Made by a program: the position numbers and the translations under genes
The notes under the pieces: generated by a model
What the model was told of the DNA's origin: nothing
What the model saw: only the letters and a program-made list of their open reading frames with translations
The model's database searches: none
Part shown: positions 9,344 through 16,463 of the stretch, one piece after another
How positions within the stretch are numbered: the stretch's first letter is position 1
Layout of the letters: each line of letters begins with the position of its first letter
Assembly (NCBI RefSeq): GCF_902459805.1
Contig: NZ_CABPST010000018.1
Span: 1 to 60,657 of the forward strand
Source of the DNA: Pandoraea bronchicola
GTDB taxonomy: Bacteria; Pseudomonadota; Gammaproteobacteria; Burkholderiales; Burkholderiaceae
Direction of reading: 5' to 3'
Length of the DNA stretch: 60,657 nucleotides

Positions 9344-10213
9344 ATGCCCTCCAACGCGCCGATTGGCGTTTTCGATTCCGGCCTCGGCGGCCTGTCGGTC
9401 CTTCAGGCCGTGCGCGCCCTGCTCCCTCACGAGTCGCTGCTCTACGTGGCCGACTCCCGCTTCGCGCCTTATGGGGAGCGTCCCGACGCATTCATCGAAC
9501 AACGCAGCCTCGCGATCGGCCGATGGTTGCGCGAGCGTGGCGCCAAGGCACTCGTCGTCGCCTGCAATACCGCGACAGCACATGGCGTAGCGGCACTGCG
9601 CGCCGACGCACCATGGCCGGTCATCGGCGTCGAACCCGGCATCAAGCCCGCCGCGGCGGCGTCTCGCAGTGGCGTGATCGGCGTGCTCGCCACGGCAGCT
9701 ACGCTGCGTAGCGCCCGGTTCGCCGATCTGCTGGCACGTCACACCGCGCAGGGGCAGCGCTTCCTCTGCCAACCGGGGCACGGTCTCGTCGAACGCATCG
9801 AAGCGGGCGACGTCGATTCCCCTGAAGTCATGACGCTGCTCGACCGATTCGTCGAGCCGATGCTGGCGCAAGGGGCCGACACGCTCGTGCTCGGCTGCAC
9901 CCACTACCCATTCCTGATACCCGCCCTTCAGCGGCGCTTCGGCACGGCCCTCACCTTGATCGACACCGGTGCGGCTATCGCCCGCCAGCTTCAGCGGCGT
10001 CTTGCAACCGATGGGCTCAATGCTTCCCAACCGCCTGGCGGACACGGCGACCTGCAACTGATGACGACCGCCAACGCGAATGCGCTGCAAACGATGGCGG
10101 ATCGACTACTGGCTAACGCCCCACGCGTTCAAACGGTCGAGATTGCCGAGATCGCGTCGCATGGCCCTGCCCGTCTCGATCTAGCGCCCAACCTTCCCAT
10201 CATTCCTGCCTAA
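9344..10213 (+). CDS. murI: Glutamate racemase
   Basis: A 289-residue cofactor-independent racemase that makes D-glutamate for peptidoglycan. The N-terminal GVFDSGLGGLSVL signature is intact, and the two catalytic cysteines sit in VVACNTATA and LGCTHYPF. The ATG at 9344 gives the canonical N-terminus, yet the bfr terminator hairpin and its T-run end 8 nt upstream, leaving no room for a normal ribosome-binding site outside that stem. A promoter candidate with a TAAAAT -10 overlaps 9301-9306. The gene lies between bfr and bfd without being part of iron metabolism. Confidence 0.95.
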   Translation: MPSNAPIGVFDSGLGGLSVLQAVRALLPHESLLYVADSRFAPYGERPDAFIEQRSLAIGRWLRERGAKALVVACNTATAHGVAALRADAPWPVIGVEPGIKPAAAASRSGVIGVLATAATLRSARFADLLARHTAQGQRFLCQPGHGLVERIEAGDVDSPEVMTLLDRFVEPMLAQGADTLVLGCTHYPFLIPALQRRFGTALTLIDTGAAIARQLQRRLATDGLNASQPPGGHGDLQLMTTANANALQTMADRLLANAPRVQTVEIAEIASHGPARLDLAPNLPIIPA

Positions 10214-10282
10214 GACCGCTGGCGTATATCCCTGTGCGGACTATGGGATAGGTCGATGGGGCTTGCAAAACGTCATAACTTA

Positions 10283-10301
10283 AATAATAATTATTCTCAT
10301 T
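10283..10301. promoter_or_regulatory. Predicted Fur box upstream of bfd
   Basis: This 19-mer matches the classical Fur consensus at 13 of 19 positions by my count and contains the perfect palindrome aataattatt. It lies 25 nt upstream of the bfd start, in an AT-rich island unlike its surroundings. Iron-dependent repression of bfd is well known in other bacteria. Confidence 0.65.
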
Positions 10302-10326
10302 AGTGTTACATTTTGACGTTTTCACC

Positions 10327-10587
10327 ATGATCGTCTGTGTCTGCAAATCCGTCTCCGAGCGCCAGATCAAGGCCTGTCTCGACGCTGGCGCCTCCACCAT
10401 GGAAGATCTCCAGATCGACCTCGGCGTTGCGCTATGCTGCGGCAAGTGCGGGCCGTATGTTCAAGAAATGGTGTCGGGCGCCACGCCGTGCTGCGGCCGC
10501 TCGTGCGGTGGCTGCTGCCAGTCGGCTCAGGTCGAGACCTCGACGGAAGCCGTCGTCATGACGCAGGAACTCGCGCTGGCGGCATAA
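10327..10587 (+). CDS. bfd: Bacterioferritin-associated ferredoxin, (2Fe-2S)-binding
   Basis: An 86-residue BFD-like [2Fe-2S] protein that delivers electrons to bacterioferritin for iron release. The cluster ligands are the CVC pair at residues 4 and 6 and the CCGKC segment near residues 37-41. Unlike the 64-residue E. coli protein, it has a second cysteine cluster (CCGRSCGGCC) at about residues 56-65 and an acidic, alanine-rich tail. The start at 10327 follows the Fur box closely. The upstream ATG at 10303 lies next to that operator and is less likely. Confidence 0.92.
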   Translation: MIVCVCKSVSERQIKACLDAGASTMEDLQIDLGVALCCGKCGPYVQEMVSGATPCCGRSCGGCCQSAQVETSTEAVVMTQELALAA

Positions 10588-10730
10588 TCACGGTAGTCGT
10601 CGCCAAGTGTCACCCGTTTCGATTTTGCCGTCTTGAGCGGAGCGCATCCGGATCACGGCGGTTTCGAAGCCAGCCAGGCGCCCGGCGGCGTCATGCGCCA
10701 GCCAGCGATTCGTCACCCTGGAGGTGTCAG

Positions 10731-10793
10731 ATGGAACTCCTGATTGGCTTTGTTTCGACGATATGTTTGTCGTTTTTTCTGTTTCGAAGGTGA
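10731..10793 (+). CDS. Candidate 20-residue hydrophobic small protein
   Basis: A short open frame beginning MELLIGFVS and ending FFLFRR, hydrophobic throughout with a positively charged end, so it could be a single membrane helix. It has an excellent GGAGGT ribosome-binding site six bases before the ATG and an intrinsic terminator 37 nt after the stop. It lies between bfd and tonB. A weaker minus-strand frame overlaps the region upstream. I recognise no family, and a leader peptide for the bfd or tonB transcript is an alternative. Confidence 0.45.
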   Translation: MELLIGFVSTICLSFFLFRR

Positions 10794-10829
10794 GTCCGAG
10801 CAAGGTTTTTGACTCGCTGCATCCGTCGG

Positions 10830-10852
10830 CCGCGCCCCTTGGCGCGGTTTTC
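10830..10852 (+). terminator. Intrinsic terminator between bfd/small ORF and tonB
   Basis: ccgcgcc (10830-10836) and ggcgcgg (10841-10847) form a perfect 7-bp stem with a 4-nt loop, followed by TTTTCCTTT. It separates the bfd and small-ORF transcript from tonB. Confidence 0.8.
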
Positions 10853-10950
10853 CTTTGATCGTACGTCCGGCCATCCCGAACCCCGAGGCTTCGCGCATCG
10901 CGCTTCACTCATCGTTCATCGCCGCAATTTAGCGTACTCTAGCCGTCATC

Positions 10951-11655
10951 ATGTCGACCGCCGTGCCCCCTTCTGGCCTTGCGCTCAAGCCGATCCAAGA
11001 TCCGCTGACGTCGCCGCGAGCCATCGCGATCGCGGCTGCGATCGTCGCTCTTCACATTGCCGCTCTGGTCGGTTTGTCGCACCTGCGCAACGACCCCGAG
11101 AAGGCAACGATCGAGCCGACGACGTTTACCGCCACGATCATTCCGCTCACGCCGGCGCCGACGCCGCCACAACCCGCGCCGCCCAAACCGCAGCCGGAGC
11201 CACCGAAGCCGAAGGTCGCCCCGCAGCCGCCCAAGCCGCGGGAGCAACCGAAGAACGCCATTACCCAAAAGGCCGAACCGGTCGCGCCTCCGCAGCAGCA
11301 AGCCGAGCCGGTCGCCAACGCCGCGCCGACGCCGCCAGCCCCGCCCGCACCGACCCCCGCGCCGGCGCCATCCGGTCCGATCGAGGGCCTCGCTGTCAAA
11401 TGCGAAGAACCGCGCGTGGTCTATCCTACGCAGTCACGTCGCGTTGGCGAGGAAGGCACCGTCACGTTGCGTCTCGTGATCGACACCCGAGGTGTGGTCT
11501 CGAGCGCCAATGTCGTCAAGTCGAGCAGCTTCCCCCGTCTCGATCAGGCTGCCCGCACCGCCGCACTGGCGATGCGCTGCGCGCCCCCGATGCAAAATGG
11601 CCGCGCGGTGGAAGCCGCAGCGACCAAACCGTTTAATTTCAATCTGAACGATTAA
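10951..11655 (+). CDS. tonB: Energy transducer TonB
   Basis: A 234-residue periplasm-spanning protein that couples the proton-motive force to outer-membrane receptors for siderophores and heme. It has an N-terminal membrane anchor at about residues 24-44, a long proline/lysine/alanine-rich spacer at about 55-130 and a C-terminal TonB domain with YPTQSRRVGEEGTV. It heads a tonB-exbB-exbD operon with gaps of 39 and 27 nt. No TonB-dependent receptor gene is present in the window. It follows a terminator, so it has its own promoter. Confidence 0.95.
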   Translation: MSTAVPPSGLALKPIQDPLTSPRAIAIAAAIVALHIAALVGLSHLRNDPEKATIEPTTFTATIIPLTPAPTPPQPAPPKPQPEPPKPKVAPQPPKPREQPKNAITQKAEPVAPPQQQAEPVANAAPTPPAPPAPTPAPAPSGPIEGLAVKCEEPRVVYPTQSRRVGEEGTVTLRLVIDTRGVVSSANVVKSSSFPRLDQAARTAALAMRCAPPMQNGRAVEAAATKPFNFNLND

Positions 11656-11694
11656 CGTAACGATTTACGAACTGGATCTCCCGAGGAACGCAAA

Positions 11695-12432
11695 ATGCAA
11701 GAGTATGGTTTGAGCCACGTCTGGGCGCAGGGCGATTTCGTGACCCGCGCTATCGCGATCGTGTTGTTGGTGATGTCGGTGCTGTCCTGGACGGTCATCA
11801 TCATCAAGGGCACGCAAGTCCTCCGCCTGAGCCGACTGACGCGCACCGCCGAGCCGGACTTCTGGCACTCAGAGAACTTCTCCGCCGGTCTGCAGAAGCT
11901 GGGGGAATCCGGTCAGAACAACCCGTTCCTGGCACTGGCCCTCGCCGGTCAGGACGCCGCCGAACATCACCGTCAAAGCCAGCCGCATCTGCACGACAAG
12001 ATGGACGTGAGCGACTGGATCACCCGCGCGCTGAAGAACTCGGTGGACGACACGGTGTCCCGTCTGCAAAGTGGCCTGGCCATGCTGGCATCGATCGGCT
12101 CGACCTCGCCGTTCGTCGGCCTGTTCGGCACGGTGTGGGGCATCTACCACGCCCTGCTGGCCATCGGCGCGTCGGGTCAGACGACCATCGACAAAGTGGC
12201 CGGCCCCGTAGGTGAAGCGCTTATCATGACCGCCTTCGGTCTGTTCGTCGCCATTCCGGCCGTGCTCGGCTTCAACGCCCTGACGCGTGCCAACAAGGGC
12301 GTCGTCTCGAAGCTCAACCGTTTTGCCCACAGTCTGCACGGCTACTTCCTGACCGGCGCCAGCCTGCACTCGACGCAGTTCGCCCCCAACGTCACGCCGG
12401 TGCGCAAGCCCACCCCGGCCAGCGCCAGCTAA
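11695..12432 (+). CDS. exbB: Biopolymer transport protein ExbB (MotA/TolQ/ExbB family)
   Basis: A 245-residue inner-membrane protein of the TonB motor. The first membrane helix is near residues 15-37, and a large cytoplasmic loop follows. Two C-terminal helices contain the family segments STSPFVGLFGTVWG and ALIMTAFGLFVAIPAV. With ExbD it forms the proton-driven complex that energises TonB. The gene lies between tonB and exbD, has a GAGG-type ribosome-binding site, and reads in the same direction. Confidence 0.95.
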   Translation: MQEYGLSHVWAQGDFVTRAIAIVLLVMSVLSWTVIIIKGTQVLRLSRLTRTAEPDFWHSENFSAGLQKLGESGQNNPFLALALAGQDAAEHHRQSQPHLHDKMDVSDWITRALKNSVDDTVSRLQSGLAMLASIGSTSPFVGLFGTVWGIYHALLAIGASGQTTIDKVAGPVGEALIMTAFGLFVAIPAVLGFNALTRANKGVVSKLNRFAHSLHGYFLTGASLHSTQFAPNVTPVRKPTPASAS

Positions 12433-12459
12433 GCGGTCGCGCAAGAGAAGGAGTTCGCT

Positions 12460-12885
12460 ATGGCTATGGGTTCATACAGCAGCGACGATGGTGCCGATGA
12501 CGCCATGATGAGTGAGATCAACATGACGCCGCTCGTCGACGTCATGCTGGTGCTGCTGATCATCTTTATCGTGACGCTGCCGGTGCTCAATCACTCGGTC
12601 AAGCTCGACCTGCCGCAGGCGAGCAGCCAGCCGGAAGACACCAAGCCGGCCAAGGTCGATCTGTCGATTCAGGCCGACGGCACCGTCTTCTGGGACAAGC
12701 AGGCCATCGACGACGCCACGCTCAAGGCGCGTCTGGCACAGGCCGCCCAAGCGCAGCCCCAGCCGGAGCTGCATCTGTTTGCCGACAAGAACGTGCGTTA
12801 CGAAAGCGTGGCCAAAGTGCTCTCGGAAGCACAGACGGCTGGCGTGACCAAACTCGGCTTCGTGACCGAACCGGAAACCAAGTAA
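12460..12885 (+). CDS. exbD: Biopolymer transport protein ExbD
   Basis: A 141-residue ExbD/TolR protein with one N-terminal membrane helix (about residues 26-44) and a periplasmic domain. The functionally critical membrane aspartate is D27 in TPLVDVMLVLL. The gene is last in the operon, has an AAGGAG ribosome-binding site, and is followed by a strong terminator. Confidence 0.95.
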   Translation: MAMGSYSSDDGADDAMMSEINMTPLVDVMLVLLIIFIVTLPVLNHSVKLDLPQASSQPEDTKPAKVDLSIQADGTVFWDKQAIDDATLKARLAQAAQAQPQPELHLFADKNVRYESVAKVLSEAQTAGVTKLGFVTEPETK

Positions 12886-12915
12886 CGCCGGGCGCGTCAC
12901 GAATCGCAGGAGTCC

Positions 12916-12946
12916 AAGCGCGGTGTTCGTCACCGCGCTTTTTTTT
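12916..12946 (+). terminator. Intrinsic terminator of tonB-exbB-exbD
   Basis: aagcgcggtg (12916-12925) and caccgcgctt (12931-12940) pair perfectly over 10 bp with a 5-nt loop and run into an eight-T tract. Confidence 0.93.
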
Positions 12947-13124
12947 CGGCCATACGATCCGCGCCCCTCGCAACTCGCCCGAGTTTTCTCGATATTGTTC
13001 CAATCGGGTAACAATCCTTCCTGTGTTACGGGCTACTCCCGGTGCCATCCGCCCCGATATAGTCTGGGCATGACATTGGACGCAAGACGCCATCTCGGCG
13101 TCCGTCCCCACAGGAGAATTCCCC

Positions 13125-14021
13125 ATGAGCACCCCCTACGCCCGCCCGGTCGCCCGCGTCTTCACGGCGGCGCAAACGCAGGAAGGCGCCGGTTTCCACG
13201 TGAATCGCCCGTTCCCTACGCGTATGCTGGCGGACTTCGATCCGTTCCTGCTGCTCGACGAGATGGGTCCGATGCAAGTGGCTCCCGGCGACGCCAAAGG
13301 TGCGCCCGATCACCCGCATCGCGGCTTCGAGACGGTGACTTATCTGCTTGCCGGCGAGATGGAACATCGCGACTCGCAAGGTCACGCAGGCAAGCTCACG
13401 CCCGGCGACGTGCAGTGGATGACGGCCGGTGCAGGCGTCATCCACTCGGAAATGCCTTCGCAAGCCTTCCAGCAGCGAGGCGGCGAGATGCACGGCTTCC
13501 AGCTCTGGGTGAACCTGCCGCGTGTGGACAAGATGATGACCCCGCGCTATCAGGAGCTGCCGGCGGCAGGCATTCCGAGTGCGACGAGCGTCGACGGCAA
13601 GGTCTCAGTGCGCGTGATTGCCGGCGAGGCACTTGGCACACGTGCTGCCATCGAGACACGCACACCGATCCTGTACCAGCACTTCACGCTGCAACCGCAA
13701 GCCTTGCTCGAGCACCCGGTGCCTGGAGATTTCAACGTGTTCGCCTACGTGATCGACGGCGAAGGGCATTTCGGCCCCGACGCCACGCCGGCCAAGACGC
13801 ATCAGATGGTCGTCTTCGGCAACGAGGGCGAAGGCGTTACCGTTCGCAACGATAGCGACAAGCCGATGTCTTTCCTGCTGATCGGCGGCAAGCCACTGGG
13901 CGAGCCGGTGGCTCGTTATGGCCCGTTCGTCATGAACACGGAAGGCGAGATCCGTCAGGCGATTCTCGACTTTCAGGCGGGCCGGATGGGACGCATTCCC
14001 GCCACGGGCGCTGGCGCCTGA
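13125..14021 (+). CDS. Pirin family protein
   Basis: A 298-residue bicupin of the pirin family. The N-terminal cupin contains DHPHRGFETVTYLL, whose histidines, together with a later HSEMP segment, form the metal site known in pirins. Some pirins have quercetinase activity and others are redox or regulatory proteins, so the role here is undetermined. An AGGAGA ribosome-binding site precedes the ATG. It is a single gene after the exbD terminator and is followed by a structured region (14030-14128). Confidence 0.9.
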   Translation: MSTPYARPVARVFTAAQTQEGAGFHVNRPFPTRMLADFDPFLLLDEMGPMQVAPGDAKGAPDHPHRGFETVTYLLAGEMEHRDSQGHAGKLTPGDVQWMTAGAGVIHSEMPSQAFQQRGGEMHGFQLWVNLPRVDKMMTPRYQELPAAGIPSATSVDGKVSVRVIAGEALGTRAAIETRTPILYQHFTLQPQALLEHPVPGDFNVFAYVIDGEGHFGPDATPAKTHQMVVFGNEGEGVTVRNDSDKPMSFLLIGGKPLGEPVARYGPFVMNTEGEIRQAILDFQAGRMGRIPATGAGA

Positions 14022-14029
14022 ATCTGCGT

Positions 14030-14128
14030 CGGCGGGGAGCGCCCCGCCGTTCGCACCGGCCCGGCGAAATTGGGTCACAATGACACCCAGAGTGCGTTGT
14101 GGCCCGAGATCTTCGCCGGGCCGTTTTT
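14030..14128 (+). terminator. Structured RNA/terminator region between pirin and osmC-like genes
   Basis: Right after the pirin stop, cggcgggg and ccccgccg (14030-14037/14042-14049) form a perfect hairpin. Downstream, 14057-14067 and 14113-14123 are perfect 11-nt complements bracketing a smaller stem, and the 3' arm runs into five T residues. A shorter 6-bp stem (14101-14106/14117-14122) could terminate alone and uses the same 3' arm, so the two folds compete. Confidence 0.6.
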
Positions 14129-14180
14129 GTCATCTCTCGATACGTTTCATTACGTTCATTGAGCCCCCACAGGAGTTGCC

Positions 14181-14591
14181 ATGGCCGCAGACGCGATTGT
14201 CACCGCCCATTTGGGCGCCTCAGGTTTCACCACCCATCTCTCGGATGGCAAGCACGAATGGATCGCCGACGAGCCCGCGACGCTTGGCGGTGGCGACCTG
14301 GGCCCGGCTCCGGCCGCGTTGCTGCTGTCAAGCCTCGGCGCTTGCACGTCAATTACGTTGCAGATGTACGCGCGCCGCAAGGAGTGGCCGCTCCAGGAGG
14401 TGAAAGTGACGCTCGCGATGAACCCGGATGGCAAACCGTCCGCTGGCACAACGCAGATCACGCGCAAGATCGAACTGGCGGGGGATTTGTCGGAAGCGCA
14501 ACGTCAGCGCCTCTTGGAAATTGCCAATGCGTGCCCAATTCACAAGGTGTTGTCGGGCACCATTGCTATCGACAGTACGCTGGTCGAGTGA
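14181..14591 (+). CDS. OsmC family protein
   Basis: A 136-residue OsmC/Ohr-superfamily protein, cytoplasmic and probably a thiol peroxidase for organic hydroperoxides or related substrates. One cysteine lies in SSLGACTSITLQMYARR and the second in IANACPIHKVL, the two-cysteine pattern of the family. It resembles the YhfA-like branch more than classical Ohr, so the substrate is open. An AGGAG ribosome-binding site precedes the ATG. Confidence 0.9.
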   Translation: MAADAIVTAHLGASGFTTHLSDGKHEWIADEPATLGGGDLGPAPAALLLSSLGACTSITLQMYARRKEWPLQEVKVTLAMNPDGKPSAGTTQITRKIELAGDLSEAQRQRLLEIANACPIHKVLSGTIAIDSTLVE

Positions 14592-14660
14592 CATCCAGCG
14601 CGTTGCCGGCGTGTTGTCACGACAACAGGCCGGCAGTCATCGTTTGAAGGGGAAATTGTC

Positions 14661-15143
14661 TTGCAGTACGAACACCTGATCGAGGTCAACGACCTCCTGA
14701 ATCCGCTGGCCTTCGCGCTGACGCGCGATCAACTGTGGCGTGGCCTGGTGCTACGCGCCGAACAGCCGGAATCCTTCGTGCTGGGACTCGACAAGTGCAT
14801 CGTGCACGAACGCACTGATGACACGCTCACCCGTGAGCTGCGTTTCGGTGAAGCGGTGGTGCACGACCGGGTTGTCTTCGACGCCCAGCAGTCCGTTCGC
14901 TACGAGACGGCAGCCACCGAGCAGCATGCGGGCGGCTCCCTCACGATGCGTATCGAAGAGCCAACGCCGACGCACTACTTCGTGCGCTTTACGTACAGCA
15001 CGACCCTACCGGAAGATGCGGCCACCGCCGACACGCGTTATAGCGAGTTTGTGAAGTCCGCTTATCGCGAGGCCGACATCGATACCATCGGGCAGATCCG
15101 GGCGCTTGCCGAGCAAGGCGCACTGGGCGGAATGACGGATTGA
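14661..15143 (+). CDS. SRPBCC/DUF1857 (AtaL-like) family protein
   Basis: A 160-residue single-domain protein of the START-like SRPBCC fold, similar to the DUF1857 family. Recognisable parts are the N-terminal YEHLIEVND and the GLDKCIVHER strand region. Translation appears to start at TTG (14661), preceded by GAAGGGGA. Members bind small hydrophobic ligands or act in polyketide-like chemistry, and no specific role can be assigned here. It follows the osmC-like gene by 69 nt and may share its transcript. Confidence 0.72.
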   Translation: MQYEHLIEVNDLLNPLAFALTRDQLWRGLVLRAEQPESFVLGLDKCIVHERTDDTLTRELRFGEAVVHDRVVFDAQQSVRYETAATEQHAGGSLTMRIEEPTPTHYFVRFTYSTTLPEDAATADTRYSEFVKSAYREADIDTIGQIRALAEQGALGGMTD

Positions 15144-15241
15144 GGCAGCCCATTCGCCGGGCGATGACGATCACCGTCCGGCGAATTCATGGTTTAGCAA
15201 AAATCTATTTCGATAAAACACCAATAGCCAAATTCAAATAC

Positions 15242-15262
15242 AAATGGGAATGATTCTCATTT
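15242..15262. promoter_or_regulatory. Predicted Fur box upstream of hemP
   Basis: aaatgggaat (15242-15251) and attctcattt (15253-15262) pair at 9 of 10 positions around a central g. The overlapping 19-mer at 15246-15264 matches the Fur consensus at 13 of 19. It lies 29 nt before the hemP start in an AT-rich stretch. Confidence 0.75.
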
Positions 15263-15290
15263 AATATTCATCTCACAGTCAGCCATACGG

Positions 15291-15542
15291 ATGAGCGAGA
15301 TGACCGCAAGCCACACCACTGCCCGCCACAGCCAGCCCGCCACAGCACCGCGCCGCACCTTGTCGGTGTCGCGCACGCAAGTGGCCAGCCCGGCGGCAGA
15401 CAAGCCGGCCAGCCACGCCACGGGCCGTGTGCTGACAAGCGATCACCTGCTGCAAGGCACGCAATGCGTGAATATCCTGCACAACGGTCAGACCTACCAG
15501 TTGCGCGCCACGCGTTACGGCAAGTTGATCCTGACGAAGTGA
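15291..15542 (+). CDS. hemP: Hemin uptake protein HemP
   Basis: A small protein of up to 83 residues whose C-terminal 40 residues carry the HemP signature: SDHLLQG followed by YQLRATRYGKLILTK. HemP/HmuP proteins act in, or regulate, heme uptake in Burkholderiales. The N-terminal half is low-complexity and variable. ATG codons at 15291 and 15300 are both possible starts. A Fur box precedes it, implying iron repression. No heme receptor or ABC transporter gene follows, so hemP is separated here from its usual partners. Confidence 0.88.
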   Translation: MSEMTASHTTARHSQPATAPRRTLSVSRTQVASPAADKPASHATGRVLTSDHLLQGTQCVNILHNGQTYQLRATRYGKLILTK

Positions 15543-15816
15543 GGCTTTTTAGCGATCCGGAATTTTGGCGGCGGCATGACCACGACCGTGCCGTCACCTT
15601 CACCGAGTTTTGTGGGGACCACCTCGCCTAAGAGGTGTTTGGCAGTAGCCAGCGAACGCAACGCGATCCCATGTAGTTACGGCAAGCCCCTCTCTACCTG
15701 CGTTGCGCGCCAGCCAAGCCGCTTTTTTTGTCCATCCACTCGGGTTTCATTGATGTTCTCCTCGTGGCCCAGCCTGCCAAGCCTCAGGCGGGGCCATCCG
15801 GCCTGACAAGCCTTTG
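15543..15816. other. Intergenic stretch with possible decayed small gene on the minus strand
   Basis: No convincing intact gene lies between hemP and the terminator at 15817. On the minus strand an ATG at 15750 with a very good GAGGAG site opens an 18-codon frame (MKPEWMDKKSGL...) that stops at 15694. Two other minus-strand frames then give coding-like peptides, one including GEGDGTVVVMPPPK near 15560-15630. This could be a frameshifted remnant or chance. An 11-bp stem with one mismatch sits at 15766-15776/15785-15795. Confidence 0.3.
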
Positions 15817-15844
15817 ACCCGTCCTCGCGGACGGGTTTTTCTTT
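15817..15844 (+). terminator. Intrinsic terminator on the plus strand
   Basis: acccgtcc (15817-15824) and ggacgggt (15829-15836) form a perfect 8-bp stem with a 4-nt loop and a T-rich tail (TTTTTCTTTT). It is well formed but 275 nt beyond hemP, so it closes either a long hemP 3' region or a separate non-coding transcript. Confidence 0.8.
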
Positions 15845-15859
15845 TGGCGTAACGAAAAA

Positions 15860-15890
15860 AAAGCATCGCCGACTTTCCCGGCGATGCTTT
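15860..15890. terminator. Bidirectional terminator
   Basis: aaagcatcgcc (15860-15870) and ggcgatgcttt (15880-15890) pair perfectly over 11 bp, with A-rich sequence before and T-rich sequence after. It serves the GlcG/HbpS-type gene on the minus strand and can also stop plus-strand transcripts. Confidence 0.88.
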
Positions 15891-15936
15891 TTTCCTTTCC
15901 GTCCCGGGCGAAAACCCGGACACGCTCACGCGTCGA

Positions 15937-16344
15937 TCAGGCGCGCGTCACGACGGCGATGCCCGCGCGCGCGATCTGTGCGTCCTGCGCCGACTTCACG
16001 CCCGACACACCCACCGCACCGATGACGTTGCCATCCACGATGATGGGCACACCACCCTCGAGCATTGCGGTGTTCGGTGCGCTCAGGAACGCAAAGCGCC
16101 CACCATTGATCATCTCTTCGAACGCGCCGCTTTCGCGGCGGCCGACCGCCGAAGTCTGTGCTTTGCCCAACGACATCATGGCAGTGCTGGGGGCAGCGCC
16201 ATCCATGCGATGCAGCGACAGGGCATGACCGCCGTCGTCGACGATCGTGATGCATACGTTCCAGCCGTTGGCCGTGGCTTCGGCCACAGCGGCGGCATTG
16301 ATCTTCTGCACATCTTCAACGCTCAGGACTGCTTTCGTCTTCAT
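15937..16344 (-). CDS. GlcG/HbpS family heme-binding-like protein
   Basis: A 135-residue protein of the GlcG/HbpS (Pfam Haem_degrading) family. The CITIVDDGGHALSLHRMDG segment and the glycine-rich MLEGGVPIIVDGNVIGAVGVSG segment are diagnostic. Characterised members bind heme (HbpS) or accompany glycolate genes, but neither context is present, so the function is open. The sequence has no export signal. A bidirectional terminator lies just downstream. Confidence 0.88.
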   Translation of the reverse strand: MKTKAVLSVEDVQKINAAAVAEATANGWNVCITIVDDGGHALSLHRMDGAAPSTAMMSLGKAQTSAVGRRESGAFEEMINGGRFAFLSAPNTAMLEGGVPIIVDGNVIGAVGVSGVKSAQDAQIARAGIAVVTRA

Positions 16345-16463
16345 ACGTCTCTCTCGTTTAGGGTTGGCAATTCAGGGAGCCCGCGCCAACGCGTGGCGCC
16401 GAACAATTCATCTTGCGGCACACGAAGCCGGTGCTTCGCGACATCTTCGGCATACGGCTCGGG

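Noticed and set aside
10588-10908. 106-codon minus-strand frame between bfd and tonB
   Set aside because: Its last 40 residues look coding-like, but there is no ribosome-binding site at any start and it runs through a plus-strand terminator. Kept only as a caution for the 20-residue small ORF.
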